DNA of 64,000 nucleotides from Sciscionella sediminilitoris (GTDB lineage Bacteria > Actinomycetota > Actinomycetes > Mycobacteriales > Pseudonocardiaceae): NCBI RefSeq assembly GCF_000737195.2, contig NZ_JALM01000051.1, positions 1 to 64,000 of the forward strand. The letters are read 5' to 3'. The position numbers and the translations under genes are program-made. The notes beneath the pieces were generated by a model, which had not been told where the DNA came from, did no database searches, and saw nothing but the letters and a program-made list of their open reading frames with translations. Numbering within the stretch: the stretch's first letter is position 1; the number at the start of each line of letters is the position of its first letter. Shown here one piece after another: positions 33,242 through 42,908 of this stretch.

Positions 33242-34063
33242 TTACCTCTCTGTTCTCTCTGTCATGCCGACCGGGCCGCCGGAGATGATGCGGGGAAGCG
33301 TCACCGAGAAGCCGTAGCGATCCGGCCGGTAGTGGAAGACAACGACCTCGAGCGGCCGGTTGTCGTGGTCGTAGCTGACGCGATCGAGCACCAGGACCGG
33401 TGCCCCCTCGTCGACGCCGAGCGCCGTCGCGACCTCCGTGGAAGCGCCCGCGGCATGGATCTCGTGCCGGGCCTCCGCGATGCGCGTGCCCAGCCGCTGC
33501 TCCCACATCGTGTACGTGGTCTCGGTGGCCGGTTCCGCCGACCGCAACGGCTCGGCGGCGTCCCGCACCCGGCTCGGAAGGTGGATCGTCACCAGCGCCA
33601 GGGGCTGCTCGCCGTCGCTGTAGCGGCGGCGGATGGTGAGCACCTCGGGCTCGCCGAGCGTCCGCTCGACGTACGCCGGCGAACGCTCGACCCCGAAGCT
33701 CATGACCTCGATCTGCGGGGTCACCCCTCGATCGAGCAGGACCTCGGTGATCGTGCGGACCCCCGAGGACAACTCCTGGTCAAGCGGTTCGGACACGAAC
33801 GTGCCCAGGCCCTGCTTACGCACCACCCACCCTTCGGACTCCAGGGCACCCACCGCCGCGCGGACGGTGATGCGGCTCAGCCCGGACTCCTCGATCAGTT
33901 CCTTCTCGGTGGGCAACCGCGCCCCCGGGGGCAGCTGCTGCTTGACGATCAGGGTCTTGATCCGTTCGGCCAGCTGAACCGTTGCCGATGTACTGCCGCG
34001 CTGAATCCGCAGATCGGCCTCGGACAGGTCCAGGTGGGCCGCGGAATTCTCAGGTGATGTCAT
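33242..34063 (-). CDS. GntR/HutC-type transcriptional regulator with UTRA domain
   Basis: Protein of 273 residues. The N-terminal winged helix (about 45-110) shows LPTEKELIEESGLSRITVRA and VVRKQGLGTFV. The C-terminal UTRA ligand domain follows (YVERTLGEPEVLTIRRRY, PVLVLDRVSYDHDNRPLEVV). UTRA domains bind small catabolites. ATG 34063 sits inside an ATAAG-type operator, suggesting autorepression. First gene of the F420-linked operon and divergent from the ABM gene, so it probably controls both directions. Confidence 0.93.
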   Translation of the reverse strand: MTSPENSAAHLDLSEADLRIQRGSTSATVQLAERIKTLIVKQQLPPGARLPTEKELIEESGLSRITVRAAVGALESEGWVVRKQGLGTFVSEPLDQELSSGVRTITEVLLDRGVTPQIEVMSFGVERSPAYVERTLGEPEVLTIRRRYSDGEQPLALVTIHLPSRVRDAAEPLRSAEPATETTYTMWEQRLGTRIAEARHEIHAAGASTEVATALGVDEGAPVLVLDRVSYDHDNRPLEVVVFHYRPDRYGFSVTLPRIISGGPVGMTERTER

Positions 34064-34073
34064 AAGTCGTATT
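34062..34073. promoter_or_regulatory. Candidate GntR operator over its own start codon
   Basis: ATAAGTCGTATT overlaps the gntR ATG (minus strand) and resembles the two palindromes at 34122-34145. Confidence 0.5.
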
Positions 34074-34109
34074 GAACCAGGCGCCGGACAGCCCGCCCGC
34101 TCCTCAACC

Positions 34110-34145
34110 TTGACACCGTCCATAAGACGTTTTATAACGTATTAT
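34110..34145 (+). promoter_or_regulatory. Sigma70-type promoter with embedded GntR operators
   Basis: TTGACA (34110-34115) and TATAAC (34133-34138) are separated by exactly 17 bp. ATAAGACGTTTTAT (34122-34135) fills the spacer and ATAACGTATTAT (34134-34145) covers the -10 and the start region. A repressor bound here would block polymerase. It drives the ABM gene at 34192. Confidence 0.75.
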
Positions 34146-34191
34146 CGACAGCGGCGCAAGAGTCGCCCCACCCCAACCGACTGGAGACACC

Positions 34192-34503
34192 GTGCCCGAC
34201 GAGAACCCCGTGACCGTGATCGCCCGCTTCACCCCGGCCCCCGAGCACGCCGAGCAGCTGCGGAAACTGCTCGAGGGGATGGTGGCGCCCACCAGGGCCG
34301 AAGCGGGCTGCCACTCCTACAACCTGTTCACCACCCAGACCGAGGACACGCAGTTCGTGCTCGTTGAGCGCTACCGGGACTCCTCCGCGCTCGAGGCACA
34401 CCGCGCGTCCGCGCACTACAAGAACTACCGGGCCCAGCTCCCCGACCTGCTCGCGACACCGCTCGACGTCACCGTCCTGGCCCCGGTCGACGTGCGCGAC
34501 TGA
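34192..34503 (+). CDS. ABM-domain protein (antibiotic biosynthesis monooxygenase-like)
   Basis: Protein of 103 residues, one dimeric ferredoxin-like ABM domain: VTVIARFTPAPEHAEQL, EAGCHSYNLF, VLVERYRDSSALEAH. Such proteins are cofactor-free monooxygenases, heme-degrading enzymes or quinol-modifying proteins. The start is GTG behind CTGGAG. It is transcribed from the GntR-controlled promoter, divergent from the F420 operon, so it likely acts in the same pathway. It abuts the convergent methyltransferase gene. Confidence 0.85.
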   Translation: MPDENPVTVIARFTPAPEHAEQLRKLLEGMVAPTRAEAGCHSYNLFTTQTEDTQFVLVERYRDSSALEAHRASAHYKNYRAQLPDLLATPLDVTVLAPVDVRD

Positions 34504-35640
34504 TCACTCGGGCGGCACCGGCGAACCGAGCACCCAGCTCGGTTCGCCGCCCGGTTCACCGAACCACACGGTCTGCCGCTCGGGGGTGACCGTGAGGCCG
34601 AAGGCGTCCCACCCCGGCTTACCGAGCGCCACCCAGTGCTCGTGCGCCGCCTCGACGATCCGCCACAGCTGCCGAGGTCCGTACTCGCGCACCTGGTGGA
34701 CACCCGAACGCGGGCGCACCGAGACCGAGGCGAGCGAGCCGTCCGCGGTCGCGAGCCGGAACTGCCGCCGTTCGTAGCCGAAGAACCCGGAGACGGTTCC
34801 CGGTCCGAGCTCGAGGCAGGCGAGAAACCACACCACCAGTCCGTGGTCGAACAGCGGCCCGGGCGCGAGCTCGCTCTCTCTGCGCTGTCCCTCGCCCCGT
34901 GGCGGCGGCCAGCCCGATTCGGCGACCAGGCCCGCGGTTTGGCGCAGGTCCATGAAGGTCGCGTAGCCGCGCTCGAACCGCCCCTGCGCCCGCTGTCTGC
35001 CGACCCGCACCAGCCGCACCAGGTTGCCCGCCGAGCGCACCGGTTTCAGATCGCCGAGCAGCACCCCGCCGATCCGGCACTGCTCGACCCAGGCGAACGG
35101 GATCGCGGGCACCGCGCAGGTCGCCAGCACCCGGTCGAACGGGGCGTGTTCGGGCAATCCGGCGGAACCGTCCCCGACCGCGAGGTTCGGGTGATAACCG
35201 AGCCCGGCGAGCCGGTCCCTGGTGGTGGCGACCAGTTCCGGTTCCACGTCGATCGAGTACACCCGCCCGGCGCCGAGCCGATGACAGAGCAGGGCCGCGT
35301 TGTAGCCGGATCCGGTGCCGATCTCGAGCACCCGCATCCCGTCCCGGAGCGCGAGCGATTCCAGCATCCTGGCCATCACCCCCGGCTGCGAGGACGTGGA
35401 GAGCACCTCGCCGTCCCCGCCGACCGCGGTGACCAGAACCGTGTCCGAGTAGACGGTGGCCAGTTCGCGCGCGGATTCCCGGCGCCGCCAGCCGTGTTCG
35501 GTGCGCTCCAGGTAGACCGGGACGAGCACGTGCCTCGGCACCTCGCGGAAGGCCGCGCCGAGCCGCGGATCGGTGAGCAGGCCGGCAGCGGCCAGTGCCC
35601 CGGTCAGTCGCCGGGAGCGGCGCCGCCAGCCGCCGTTCAC
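34504..35640 (-). CDS. PCMT-like SAM-dependent methyltransferase with long C-terminal extension
   Basis: Protein of 378 residues. The first ~200 resemble protein-L-isoaspartate O-methyltransferases (VYSDTVLVTAVGGDGEVLSTSSQPGVMARML in two parts; SAM motif VLEIGTGSGYNAAL; LGYHPNLAVGDGSAGL). The extra ~170 residues are not part of classical PCMT and are typical of actinobacterial homologues with unknown targets. GTG 35640 overlaps the yihY stop (GTGA), so the longer open frame was rejected. Function: protein repair or specific peptide methylation, unresolved. Confidence 0.82.
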   Translation of the reverse strand: MNGGWRRRSRRLTGALAAAGLLTDPRLGAAFREVPRHVLVPVYLERTEHGWRRRESARELATVYSDTVLVTAVGGDGEVLSTSSQPGVMARMLESLALRDGMRVLEIGTGSGYNAALLCHRLGAGRVYSIDVEPELVATTRDRLAGLGYHPNLAVGDGSAGLPEHAPFDRVLATCAVPAIPFAWVEQCRIGGVLLGDLKPVRSAGNLVRLVRVGRQRAQGRFERGYATFMDLRQTAGLVAESGWPPPRGEGQRRESELAPGPLFDHGLVVWFLACLELGPGTVSGFFGYERRQFRLATADGSLASVSVRPRSGVHQVREYGPRQLWRIVEAAHEHWVALGKPGWDAFGLTVTPERQTVWFGEPGGEPSWVLGSPVPPE

Positions 35641-36677
35641 CGTCTGCGCCAGAGCAGGATGCCCAGCAGCGCGCCCGCGCCGAACAGGCCCGCGGCCTGT
35701 CCCCCGCTCGGCCCGGTGTGCACCCCGAGCACCGGACGGACCACCGCTCCCGGTGCGGGCACCTCGACGTGCTGGTTCTCCTTCGCGGTCGCGGTCCACG
35801 CGGTGAGGAACAGCAGCAGCTGGGAGACGAAATTGGCGAACACCATCAGCCCGAGGATCGGCCCGAACAGCGTGAACGCCGGGTTGCTCTGCAGCGAGCG
35901 CAGGTAGATCGTCATCACCTGCTTCAGTATCTCGAATCCGACCGCCATCACCAGGGCGCCGCGGACCGCGGTACGCATCGAGACCCTGGCCCGTGGCAGG
36001 CGGGCGATCACCCACAGGAAGATCAGCCAGTTCGCCGCGATGGAGAGCAGCAGCGAGACGACCACGAGCACGTACCTGGCCGGGCCGTGCGGGTCGAAGC
36101 CGGCGAACGTGACGATCTGGCGGGTGAACCCGCTGCCGAGCGCGGTGAGCCCGAACGACACCATCAGCGCGACGCCCAGACCGAGCATCGCGAGCAGATC
36201 CTTGACCAGGGTGGACAGGAACGGCAGCGCGGGCTTCTTCAGTCCCCACTGCGCAGTGAGCGCATTGCGCAGGTTGCCCATCCAGCCGACCCCGGAGTAC
36301 AGGGCGATCACCAGGCCGACGATTCCGGTCCCGCCGCGCTGTTTGATCGCCGTGTCCATCACGTCGCCGATCAGCTCGCGCAGTGCGCCGGGCGGGAGCG
36401 CGGCCTTGATGCCGTCCCGGATCTGGTTCTGCAGCGCCATGTCCCCGGCGAGCACGAAGCCGAGCACGGAAAAAGCCAGCAGCACCATCGGGAACAGGGA
36501 CAGCACGCTGAAATAGGTCAGCGCGGCCGCGTAGTGCACCCCGTAGCGCTCGGTGTAGGCGTCATAGGCGCGCAGGACGTGATCGATGCCCGGCCTTCTG
36601 CGGCGCAACCGCGTGATGAACCCAGGTCGTTCCTCGGCAGGTTTCGCACCCGTGTCTACTCGTGTACCGCGCGCCAC
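35637..36677 (-). CDS. YihY/BrkB family membrane protein
   Basis: Protein of 346 residues with about six membrane helices. The family N-terminus YAAALTYFSVLSLFPMVLL and the Arg-rich cytoplasmic start are visible. The C-terminal part has a seventh hydrophobic stretch and ends LLWRRR. The family is often wrongly called ribonuclease BN; its members are inner-membrane proteins, possibly transporters. A yihY gene after trpS is also seen in mycobacteria. GTG start, 61 bp after trpS. Confidence 0.88.
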   Translation of the reverse strand: MARGTRVDTGAKPAEERPGFITRLRRRRPGIDHVLRAYDAYTERYGVHYAAALTYFSVLSLFPMVLLAFSVLGFVLAGDMALQNQIRDGIKAALPPGALRELIGDVMDTAIKQRGGTGIVGLVIALYSGVGWMGNLRNALTAQWGLKKPALPFLSTLVKDLLAMLGLGVALMVSFGLTALGSGFTRQIVTFAGFDPHGPARYVLVVVSLLLSIAANWLIFLWVIARLPRARVSMRTAVRGALVMAVGFEILKQVMTIYLRSLQSNPAFTLFGPILGLMVFANFVSQLLLFLTAWTATAKENQHVEVPAPGAVVRPVLGVHTGPSGGQAAGLFGAGALLGILLWRRR

Positions 36678-36738
36678 GGATGGACCGTATCCACCGGGAC
36701 GGACTACCGCAAAACCGACGCACCGAACGCACGCGGAG

Positions 36739-38164
<1,426 letters not shown>

Positions 38165-38566
38165 CAGTCATTCCTCCTGGTTTGACTTTCTCAGAACACG
38201 TCTCGCCCGCCACCCCGACATGGCTTCGGTGAGCACGTAGCGCCGCACCCTATCGAGAGCCGTCACCCGAACAGCGGCACCCCCTCGAACCGGCGTGTCA
38301 CCCGGCGGTGATCCGGAGCCGCCGTGACCGGATGGTTATCTGCTTGCCGCGCGACTACCAGGTAAGACATAAAACAAATGTGTCATAGCACACAGGAAAT
38401 CCCTAGTGCATCACGAAACGGCGTCGGGCATGCTTGCGATGTACGGGATGAAGACACCAACCAGGGTTCTTACGGCAGTCTCGCCGCCTGGGTAAGGCCT
38501 TCCCGCTACACCCAACCCCATACCTTCAAAGACCTTAGATCTTTCTGCCCAAAAAAGGAGTCCATC
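38165..38566. other. Long leader region upstream of the 50-residue gene
   Basis: This 402-bp gap is markedly more AT-rich than its surroundings. It holds a CRP-like palindrome TGTGTCATAGCACACA at 38379-38394 (TGTG and CACA arms, central TA). A small inverted repeat AAAGA/TCTTT lies just before the ribosome site. The distance from the palindrome to the gene allows a 5' leader of 150 bases or more. No gene is supported inside. Confidence 0.45.
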
Positions 38567-38719
38567 ATGGCTAGCATCATCATTGCCATCGGCGCGGAGG
38601 CCCTGGCGCTGTTCGGTGTCGCAGGCATCATCACCAAGGCGACGCGCAGCCACATGCGCAAGAGCTCGGTCGAGACCGTCGAGGCCACCCCCGCTCCGGC
38701 CCTCGCGATGGCCGAGTAA
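38567..38719 (+). CDS. 50-residue membrane-associated small protein
   Basis: Small gene with AAAAAAGGAG six bases before the ATG, a far better ribosome site than most genes here, and a terminator 20 bp after the stop. Residues 3-22 are hydrophobic (SIIIAIGAEALALFGVAGII), then a basic turn (KATRSHMRKS) and an Ala/Pro/Glu tail. It looks like a single-helix membrane peptide with the N-terminus outside. No family recognised. Strong signals and an isolated transcript suggest high expression. Confidence 0.7.
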   Translation: MASIIIAIGAEALALFGVAGIITKATRSHMRKSSVETVEATPAPALAMAE

Positions 38720-38738
38720 GCCGCCAGGTACAGACGAC

Positions 38739-38777
38739 GAAGGGGCGTGGCGCCCGGAAGCGCCACGCCCCTTCTTC
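38739..38777 (+). terminator. Rho-independent terminator of the 50-residue gene
   Basis: Perfect 14-bp arms GAAGGGGCGTGGCG and CGCCACGCCCCTTC with an eight-base loop, followed by TTCTGTCTCTGT. It may also stop leftward transcription. Confidence 0.9.
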
Positions 38778-38803
38778 TGTCTCTGTCGTTGCTATCGCCT
38801 GAC

Positions 38804-40228
38804 TCAGGCCTTCTCCGCGGCCCGCTGGCTCGCCTCGACGAGCTCGCGCGCCTCCTCCTCGGTGGCCACCGCGGGCGGAGTGCCCTGCATCGGCCGGTTC
38901 GCGGACTCCTTCATGAAGAACAGCGCCACGAGGCCGAGCACCCCGACGAAGATCAGGTAGTAACCGGGCCAGTTGTGGTCCCCGGTCGCCGCGATCAGCG
39001 AGGTGATGATCACCGTAGCGGTCCCGCAGAACGCCGAGATCGAGATGTTGAACGCGACCGAGAGACCGCCGTAGCGCACTTCGGTCGGGAACAGGCTCGG
39101 CAGCGTGGACGGTGAGGTGCTGTTGAAGCACAGCAGCATCAGCGTCATCATCACCATGCCGCCGGCCACCATCGGGACCGAGGTGGACTGGGTCAGCAGC
39201 GTGGACGGAATGGCGAGCACGATGATCAGCCCGACACCGGTGAACATGACCGGCTTGCGGCCGATCTTGTCGGAGAGCTTCCCGATGAACGGGATGATGA
39301 ACAGCATGATCGCCAGTGAACCGATCTGCAGGTACTCGCTGACGTGGTTCTCGGTGATCGGCTTGTTGTAGGAGTTGAAGTAGGCGGGCATGGTCGTGGT
39401 CAGCACGTAGTTGACGCCGTTCCAACAGACCACGAGGCCACCGCAGATCAAGATCGGCTTCCAGAACTTGATCGCGATCTCCTTGAGCTCCTTCAGCGAC
39501 TGGCTGCCCTCGCGGGCCTCGGATTCCTTGGCCACCGCCTGGAAAGCCGGGGTCTCCTCCAGCTTCATCCGCAGGTACAGACCGATCAGACCGATCGGCC
39601 CGGCGACCAGGAACGGGATCCGCCAGCCCCAGGACATCACGAAGTCGTGCGGCATCAGGCTGACACCGAGCGACATGATCGCGCCCATCAGGTAACCGAT
39701 CGCGGTGCCGTACTCCAGGAAGCTGCCGAAGAAACCGCGGCGCTTGTCCGGGGCGTACTCGGCGATGAACGTCATCGCGCCCGCGTACTCGCCACCGGTG
39801 GAGAAGCCCTGCACCAGTCGCAGGAACACCATCAGTAACGGTGCCGCCATTCCGATCGTGTTGTAGTCCGGAATGAACGCGATCAGGAAGGTGGCCGACG
39901 CCATCAGGATGACGGTGATCGCCAGTACCTTCGTCCGGCCGATCCGGTCCCCGAGCGGACCGAAGAACAGCCCGCCGAACGGCCGGACGGTGAACGCGAT
40001 GGCGAACAGGATCGCGGTCCCGATCGTCTTCATGGTGTCACCGGCCGGTGAGAGGAAGACGTCTCCGAGCGTCGCCTCGAGGTTGGCGAAGACACCGAAG
40101 TCGTACCACTCGGTGATGTTACCGACCATCGCTGCGCCGACCGCGCGCTTGACGACTCCAGGATCGGTGACGGTCACATCCTTCATCGTCAGCGGCTTAC
40201 CGCCCCCAGCTGCTGCTGCGCTCGTCAA
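38804..40228 (-). CDS. MHS-family MFS transporter (ProP-like)
   Basis: Protein of 474 residues with twelve membrane helices, in the metabolite:H+ symporter group. Visible family features are NITEWYDFGVFANL, GDRIGRTKVLAITV, RLVQGFSTGGEYAGA and GKLSDKIGRKPV. Substrates in the group include proline/betaine, citrate, ketoglutarate and shikimate; the specific one is unclear. The start is uncertain. TTG 40228 with ACGGGAG eight bases upstream is preferred; ATG 40186 would be shorter and an in-frame start at 40357 longer. Confidence 0.88.
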   Translation of the reverse strand: MTSAAAAGGGKPLTMKDVTVTDPGVVKRAVGAAMVGNITEWYDFGVFANLEATLGDVFLSPAGDTMKTIGTAILFAIAFTVRPFGGLFFGPLGDRIGRTKVLAITVILMASATFLIAFIPDYNTIGMAAPLLMVFLRLVQGFSTGGEYAGAMTFIAEYAPDKRRGFFGSFLEYGTAIGYLMGAIMSLGVSLMPHDFVMSWGWRIPFLVAGPIGLIGLYLRMKLEETPAFQAVAKESEAREGSQSLKELKEIAIKFWKPILICGGLVVCWNGVNYVLTTTMPAYFNSYNKPITENHVSEYLQIGSLAIMLFIIPFIGKLSDKIGRKPVMFTGVGLIIVLAIPSTLLTQSTSVPMVAGGMVMMTLMLLCFNSTSPSTLPSLFPTEVRYGGLSVAFNISISAFCGTATVIITSLIAATGDHNWPGYYLIFVGVLGLVALFFMKESANRPMQGTPPAVATEEEARELVEASQRAAEKA

Positions 40229-40400
40229 CGGCTCAACTCCCGTCTTGCGTTCGTGCTCATGCTTCGTGGACGCGAACCCCGATCGGTGGCCATGTGGGCC
40301 ACTACGCGCCGTCCGCTGCAGACGCACCTTAGTTGCCAAGACACCGAGAATGTCCATGCACCCGCAAAATACGCACGAATCTACGGGATCTTTCCCAATA

Positions 40401-40418
40401 AATCGGACAAATCGGACA
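40401..40418. repeat. Two tandem AATCGGACA units upstream of the MHS transporter
   Basis: Perfect 9-bp tandem repeat in an AT-rich stretch of the 260-bp gap between the transporter start and pth. It could be a binding site for a direct-repeat regulator. Confidence 0.45.
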
Positions 40419-40488
40419 CATGTTGATCGCCCGATGAACCGGGACTATCACCCGGCGCGATAACCGTGGGGAGATCCGGACCGATTCG

Positions 40489-41058
40489 TCAGCTCGCGTT
40501 GACGGTGTTCTGTGCCGCCTCGAGGCCCTTCGCGAGGACGGCCGCCACGGCATCCGCCCCGGCGTCGACGGCGAACGGGAGTTCCTTGCGCTCGACGCTG
40601 GAGAAATCGCGGAGCACGAAGTCTGCGGGGTCCATCCGGCCGGGAGGACGTCCGATACCGAAGCGGACCCGGGCGAAGTCGTTCGTGGCCAGGGATTTGG
40701 CGATCGAGCGCAGGCCGTTGTGGCCGCCGAGACCGCCGCCGAACTTGAGCCGGATGGTGCCGAAGGCGAGATCGAGCTCGTCGTGCACGACGAGGATCCG
40801 CTCGTTCGGGATCTTGTAGAACTTGGCGGCCGAGGACACGTGGCCGCCGGAGAGATTCATGTACGAACGCGGTTTGGCGAGCACGACCCGGTGCCCGTCG
40901 AGCTGCCCTTCGAGCACCTCGGCACCGGATTTGTGCGCCTTGAACTTCCCGCCGAGGCGGGTTGCGAGCTCGTCGAGCACCAGGAAACCGGCATTGTGCC
41001 GGTTTCCTGCGTGCCCGGGGCCCGGGTTACCGAGCCCGACTACGAGGTGTTGCTCCAA
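40489..41058 (-). CDS. pth: Peptidyl-tRNA hydrolase
   Basis: Protein of 189 residues releasing tRNA from stalled peptidyl-tRNA. Motifs: [18 protein letters not shown] (catalytic His in RHNAG), [19 protein letters not shown] and [12 protein letters not shown]. The start is TTG 41058, two bases after the rplY stop; no ATG or GTG fits the family N-terminus. The longer open frame is an rplY shadow. rplY-pth is a common bacterial pair. Confidence 0.95.
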   Translation of the reverse strand: MEQHLVVGLGNPGPGHAGNRHNAGFLVLDELATRLGGKFKAHKSGAEVLEGQLDGHRVVLAKPRSYMNLSGGHVSSAAKFYKIPNERILVVHDELDLAFGTIRLKFGGGLGGHNGLRSIAKSLATNDFARVRFGIGRPPGRMDPADFVLRDFSSVERKELPFAVDAGADAVAAVLAKGLEAAQNTVNAS

Positions 41059-41059
41059 C

Positions 41060-41680
41060 TCAGCTCTCGTCCGAGGACGCGGACTCTTCACCGGCCTCGG
41101 CGGGCTCCTCGGCGCTCTCGTCGCCCTCGGTGTCGGCGTCCTGGATCGCCGCGATGTGCGCGACCAGGTACTCGCCGTCGGTGACCAGTTCGACGTTCGG
41201 CGGCAGCTGGATCTCGGAGGCGTGGATCTGGGTGCCTGCCTCGGCGCCCTCGATGGAGACCTCGAACTGCTCGGGAATGTGCAGCGCCTCGGCCTCGACC
41301 GAGACGGTGTCCATGTCCTGGTAGTACTCGGCGCCGGCGCCCGGCTCACCGGTGACCACCACCGGCACGTCCACGGTGACCTTCTCACCGCGCTTGACCA
41401 CGAGCAGGTCGACGTGCTCGATGTAGTTCTTCAGCGGGTGCACGGCGACCGTCTTGGTCAGCGCGAGCTCGTTGCGCCCCTCGATGCTGAGCGTGAGCAC
41501 GGCGTTCTGGCCGTTCTCCCGCAGCACCCTGGCGAACTCGATGGTCGGGAGCGCGAGGTGACGCGGGTCCTCGCCGTGGCCGTACAGCACGGCCGGGACC
41601 TTGCCCGCGCGCCGGGCACGGCGGGCCGCGCCCTTCCCGAACTCGGTGCGTTGTTCGACGTCGAGACGAACCTCGGACAC
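41060..41680 (-). CDS. rplY: Ribosomal protein L25, general stress protein Ctc form
   Basis: Protein of 206 residues. The N-terminal L25 domain binds 5S rRNA ([33 protein letters not shown]) and a TL5-type C-terminal domain follows ([15 protein letters not shown]), ending in an acidic tail. GTG start with AAGGAG seven bases upstream. It precedes pth and is separated from prs by a hairpin. Confidence 0.95.
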   Translation of the reverse strand: MSEVRLDVEQRTEFGKGAARRARRAGKVPAVLYGHGEDPRHLALPTIEFARVLRENGQNAVLTLSIEGRNELALTKTVAVHPLKNYIEHVDLLVVKRGEKVTVDVPVVVTGEPGAGAEYYQDMDTVSVEAEALHIPEQFEVSIEGAEAGTQIHASEIQLPPNVELVTDGEYLVAHIAAIQDADTEGDESAEEPAEAGEESASSDES

Positions 41681-41863
41681 GGAAAACTCCTTGCGATGCT
41701 TGGGACAACTGGGCAGCGGTAGTGGTCGCTGGCGAAGGCTGAGCGGGCGCGCGAATCACGCGCGCACTGCGCGAGAACGCCACGTCGATCACGGTCACGC
41801 GATCGACACGCGGACCCTCGCCGAGACAACCCGGAAAGTATACGTGCCCGCCTGGCAGGTAAC

Positions 41864-41902
41864 CGAATCGGGGTCCGCGTGAACACCGCGGACCCCGATT
41901 CG
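41864..41902 (-). terminator. Hairpin terminator downstream of prs
   Basis: Perfect 16-bp arms CGAATCGGGGTCCGCG and CGCGGACCCCGATTCG, starting 18 bases after the prs stop. No U run follows on the minus strand, so this would be a U-less actinobacterial type. Confidence 0.7.
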
Positions 41903-41919
41903 GAACAGCTGGAAAACGG

Positions 41920-42900
41920 TCAGGCGTCGCCGTCGAACAGGCTGGTCACCGAACCGTCGTCGAAGACCTCCTGAATCGTGCGCGCCAGCAGCGGAGCGAT
42001 CGAGAGCACCGTGAGGTTGGCGAACCGCTTCTCCTCGGGGATGGGCAGCGTGTTGGTGAAGATGACCTCACGCGCGCCGCAGTTGGCCAGCCGCTCGGGC
42101 GCCGGACCGGAAAGGATGCCGTGCGTCGCGGCGATGACCACACCGGACGCGCCCTCGTCGAGCAGCTGCTGCACCGCCTTGGCGATGGTGCCCCCGGTGT
42201 CGACCATGTCGTCCACGACCACGCACAGCCGGCCCTTGACCTCGCCGACCACCCGGTTTGCGACGACCTCGTTCGGCCGCAGCGGGTCCCGGGTCTTGTG
42301 CACGAAGGCGATCGGGCAGCCGCCGAGCCGGTCGGCCCACTTCTCCGCGAGCTTGGTGCGCCCGGAATCCGGGGAGACCACGGTGATGTCCTCACCGCCG
42401 TAGGTCTCGGAGACGTGCTCGGTGAGCACCTTCTGCGCCCGCATGTGATCGACCGGCCCGTCGAAGAAACCGGTGATCTGGTCGGTGTGCAGGTCCACGG
42501 TGATCAGCCGGTCCGCGCCCGCGGTCTTGAACAGGTCGGCGATCAGCCGCGCGGACACGGGCTCGCGGCCCTTGTGCTTCTTGTCCTGGCGCCCGTACGG
42601 GTAGAAGGGCATGACCACGGTGATGCGCTTGGCGGAACCGCGCTTGAGCGCGTCCACCATGATCAGCTGCTCCATGATCCACTTGTTGATCGGATCGGTG
42701 TGCGACTGGAGCACGAAGGCATCGGTCCCGCGCACCGACTCCTGGAAACGCACGAAGATCTCGCCGTTGGCGAAATCATAGGCGTCCTGCGCGGTCACGG
42801 AGATGTCGAGCTCCTTGGCGACCTCGTCGGCCAGCTCCGGGTGCGCGCGCCCGGAGAAGAGCAGCAGATTCTTTTTCGGTGTGCCGGACTTGGAACTCAT
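41920..42900 (-). CDS. prs: Ribose-phosphate diphosphokinase (PRPP synthetase)
   Basis: Protein of 326 residues making PRPP from ribose 5-phosphate and ATP. Visible are FANGEIFVRFQESVRG, the PYGRQDKKHKGREP flexible loop, the metal/ATP segment DLHTDQITGFF, and the PRPP-binding VVVDDMVDTGGTI. It follows glmU by eight bases; glmU-prs is a conserved actinobacterial pair that supplies UDP-GlcNAc and PRPP. Confidence 0.97.
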   Translation of the reverse strand: MSSKSGTPKKNLLLFSGRAHPELADEVAKELDISVTAQDAYDFANGEIFVRFQESVRGTDAFVLQSHTDPINKWIMEQLIMVDALKRGSAKRITVVMPFYPYGRQDKKHKGREPVSARLIADLFKTAGADRLITVDLHTDQITGFFDGPVDHMRAQKVLTEHVSETYGGEDITVVSPDSGRTKLAEKWADRLGGCPIAFVHKTRDPLRPNEVVANRVVGEVKGRLCVVVDDMVDTGGTIAKAVQQLLDEGASGVVIAATHGILSGPAPERLANCGAREVIFTNTLPIPEEKRFANLTVLSIAPLLARTIQEVFDDGSVTSLFDGDA

Positions 42901-42908
42901 GACCGCTT

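Noticed and set aside
38378..38566. N-terminal extension of the 50-residue gene from ATG 38378
   Set aside because: It begins inside the CRP-like palindrome, has no ribosome site, and the strong AAGGAG lies right before ATG 38567.
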